A stretch of 15,625 nt of DNA. Source: Stutzerimonas stutzeri. GTDB taxonomy: Bacteria > Pseudomonadota > Gammaproteobacteria > Pseudomonadales > Pseudomonadaceae. The number at the start of each line of letters is the position of its first letter. The stretch's first letter is position 1. The stretch lies in contig DDKB01000005.1 of NCBI GenBank assembly GCA_002339675.1, forward strand, positions 1 to 15,625, written 5' to 3'. Of the stretch, positions 14,200-15,625 are shown in pieces. A program made the position numbers and the translations under genes. The notes beneath the pieces were generated by a model. That model saw only the letters and a program-made list of their open reading frames with translations, was not told the origin of the DNA and did no database searches.

Positions 14200-14617
14200 G
14201 GATTCGGATGCTGTATGACACCACGCCCCATACGTAGAGTTCTTCGCTTTCGAGGAGGTACCGCGGCGGGAACTTCGGATTAGCCGAGCGCAGAATGACC
14301 TGGCTGCCGGCTCGGTCGAAAATCTTGACCAGAGGCTCGTTATTCAGCGCTGCGATGATCACCTCCCCTTTTTCTGCCTCCCGTCCCCGGTCGATGATCA
14401 GAATGTCTCGGTCGAAAATGCCGACCTGGATCATGCTCTCCCCGTCTGCGCGCGCCAGGTAGGTATGCGGAGCTCGGATGTTCATCAGCTCGTCGAGCGA
14501 GATGCTCCCCTCCATGTGGTCCTGCGCTGGGCTCGGGAATCCGGCGGGCACGCAGAAACTGAAAAACGGCAGTGCAATTGTGGCGGGAGCAGCAGGTCCC
14601 AACATATGGACGGGCAT
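14186..14617 (-). CDS. umuD: UmuD-type autoproteolytic polymerase V accessory subunit (RulA-like)
   Basis: This 143-residue protein of the LexA/UmuD S24 family is close to the E. coli UmuD length (139). The self-cleavage site is Ala25-Gly26 in VPAGFPSPAQD, replacing the Cys-Gly of E. coli UmuD. The catalytic dyad is Ser61 (DGESM) and Lys98 (LVKIF). RecA filaments stimulate cleavage to UmuD', which joins UmuC as active polymerase V. The start at 14617 is supported by GAGGT about 7 bases upstream. A promoter overlapped by a LexA box lies directly upstream, so it should be SOS-induced. It is the first gene of a leftward umuD-umuC operon with a 14-base overlap and is divergent from the SRAP gene. 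Confidence 0.95.
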   Translation of the reverse strand: MPVHMLGPAAPATIALPFFSFCVPAGFPSPAQDHMEGSISLDELMNIRAPHTYLARADGESMIQVGIFDRDILIIDRGREAEKGEVIIAALNNEPLVKIFDRAGSQVILRSANPKFPPRYLLESEELYVWGVVSYSIRIHGKY

Positions 14618-14633
14618 GGCACAGACCTCATAA

Positions 14634-14649
14634 CTGTATGCATATACAG
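14634..14649. promoter_or_regulatory. LexA box (SOS operator) between umuD and the SRAP gene
   Basis: CTGTATGCATATACAG fits the CTG-N10-CAG LexA consensus with a nearly palindromic AT-rich centre. It starts 17 bases from the umuD start codon, overlaps the umuDC -10 hexamer and lies 51 bases before the SRAP start. It is therefore placed to repress umuDC and possibly both directions. Confidence 0.9.
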
Positions 14650-14674
14650 TATTCTGAAGCTAGAGTCCGGTCAA
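14646..14674 (-). promoter_or_regulatory. umuDC promoter overlapped by the LexA box
   Basis: On the minus strand TTGACC (14674-14669) and TACTGT (14651-14646) are spaced by exactly 17 bases. The -35 matches five of six positions. The -10 shares its last bases with the LexA box, so bound LexA would block RNA polymerase. Confidence 0.7.
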
Positions 14675-14699
14675 TTGAACCAGATGTGCGGGGGCACCC

Positions 14700-15413
14700 A
14701 TGTGTGGACGTTTCGCTCAGTACCGAATCGCCTATGAGTACCTGGACAAGATCGCGATGCAGCTGCCCTTGCCATTGCGTGGCAGCGTGAATCCTGAGCC
14801 AATCGGACGCTACAACGTGTGTCCGCAATCACTGGTTCAGCTCCTGCACCAGGACGATGATGGCCTGCGCATGGAGCCGGTCAAGTGGGGTTACGCCCCA
14901 TTGTGGGCACAGGGGAAGCGACCACCAGCGATAAATGCCAGGGTGGAAACGGCCGCGACTAGCAAGTTCTTTCGCGATATCTGGCAAACCGGCCGCGCAA
15001 TAGTGCCCGCTGATGGTTGGTACGAGTGGAAGAAGGACGCGGCCAACCCGAAGATCAAGCAGCCCTACTACATCACGCTCCGTAGCGGCGAGCCGATGTT
15101 TTTCGCTGCGCTCGGGCGGTTTCAGCGAGGCGCCTCGCTGGAACCCCGAGACGGCGACGGCTTTGTTGTCATTACGTCATCTAGCGCTGCCGGCATGCTC
15201 GATATTCACGATCGGCGTCCTCTGGTTCTATCGCCAGAGTACGCTGCGCTCTGGATGCAGCAGGAGCTTTTGCCGCTCAAGGCTGAGGAGCTAGCACTGG
15301 CGCATGGTTTATGCGTCGAGGAATTCGAGTGGCATCCGGTGGGTAAGGACGTCGGGAACGTGCGGAATGATGGGCCGGAACTTATCAATAGGATCGCCCA
15401 GCCGCTGGTATAA
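14700..15413 (+). CDS. SOS-response-associated peptidase, SRAP family (YedK/HMCES-like)
   Basis: This 237-residue protein begins MCGRFAQY. Met1 is expected to be removed so that Cys2 becomes the catalytic N-terminal residue that forms a stable thiazolidine crosslink with abasic sites in single-stranded DNA. The other conserved residues are visible: Asn79 in INARVET, Glu109 in DGWYEWK, and His170 in LDIHDRRPLVL. The length suits E. coli YedK (about 222). The family shields abasic sites at stalled replication forks from error-prone bypass. The start has GGGGG 5 bases upstream and the conserved MCGR fixes it. It is divergent from umuDC with a LexA box between, a common arrangement that gave the family its name. 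No terminator is clear downstream. Confidence 0.93.
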   Translation: MCGRFAQYRIAYEYLDKIAMQLPLPLRGSVNPEPIGRYNVCPQSLVQLLHQDDDGLRMEPVKWGYAPLWAQGKRPPAINARVETAATSKFFRDIWQTGRAIVPADGWYEWKKDAANPKIKQPYYITLRSGEPMFFAALGRFQRGASLEPRDGDGFVVITSSSAAGMLDIHDRRPLVLSPEYAALWMQQELLPLKAEELALAHGLCVEEFEWHPVGKDVGNVRNDGPELINRIAQPLV

Positions 15414-15625
15414 AGGCATTTCGCTTCAATGACCGTTGGTGACAACCTAAATCAAGTGCGAGCTTTGCTTTCAGGCCCGCCACTGTATGGGCTCGCGCGA
15501 CGGTGAGTCGTCAGTTTAGAAAAGTGAGCCAGGGAAATTCGCTAAAGCTCAAACGACGAGCTTGAACACACCTCTTAGGGGCAGATAGCACCGCTTCCGC
15601 TTACGGCCCAGAGCGTGTAAAAACG
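15414..15625. other. Right-end intergenic sequence with no recognised gene
   Basis: About 210 bases after the SRAP gene show no convincing start with a ribosome-binding site, no strong terminator and no copy of the ssrA 3' end. It may be the upstream region of a gene beyond the window. Confidence 0.5.

Noticed and set aside
7371..15625. Search for a second copy of the ssrA acceptor end (GGCTCCACCA) as the right attachment site
   Set aside because: No copy was found by eye after 7370, so the right end of the element is not claimed in this window.

Overview
The window looks like a high-GC gammaproteobacterial chromosome, most likely Pseudomonas in the broad sense and perhaps the stutzeri group. 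The evidence is a divergent lldR / lldP-lldD-dld lactate locus in Pseudomonas gene order, a Pseudomonas-type tmRNA and an MvaT-family protein. Species was not determined, and all names rest on recognition of protein families and motifs by eye.

Positions 1-6362 are core metabolism. The start of a GntR/FadR-family regulator (lldR) runs leftward off the window. Facing it are lldP (lactate permease), lldD (FMN L-lactate dehydrogenase) and dld (large FAD/Fe-S D-lactate dehydrogenase). Together they import lactate and oxidise both enantiomers to pyruvate, passing electrons to the respiratory chain. Two perfect TGGT-N3-ACCA motifs lie between lldR and lldP and are probable LldR operators. A strong GC-rich hairpin sits at each of the two junctions inside the operon. 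A small exported protein with a Gly/Ser-rich tail follows at 6527-6835.

Positions 6992-7370 hold ssrA (tmRNA), complete with an encoded CCA and an unusually long tag, ANDDNYEGYALAA. The 3' end of ssrA is a common integration site for genomic islands. Directly downstream come two related tyrosine recombinases in the same direction: an 813-residue protein with a long N-terminal extension, then a 419-residue protein. This marks the left edge of an integrated element. No second copy of the ssrA 3' end is visible, so the right edge is probably beyond 15625.

Positions 11333-12427 are about 1.1 kb with no convincing gene. They hold the terminator of the second recombinase and a cluster of perfect hairpins, two of which share the core CATACTTGAA. 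Island cargo follows: an MvaT/H-NS-like silencer with its own terminator, a leftward umuD-umuC translesion polymerase operon, and a divergent SRAP (YedK/HMCES-like) protein. A LexA box lies between umuD and the SRAP gene and overlaps a good umuDC promoter, so this end reads as a DNA-damage module. The last 200 bases hold no recognisable gene.
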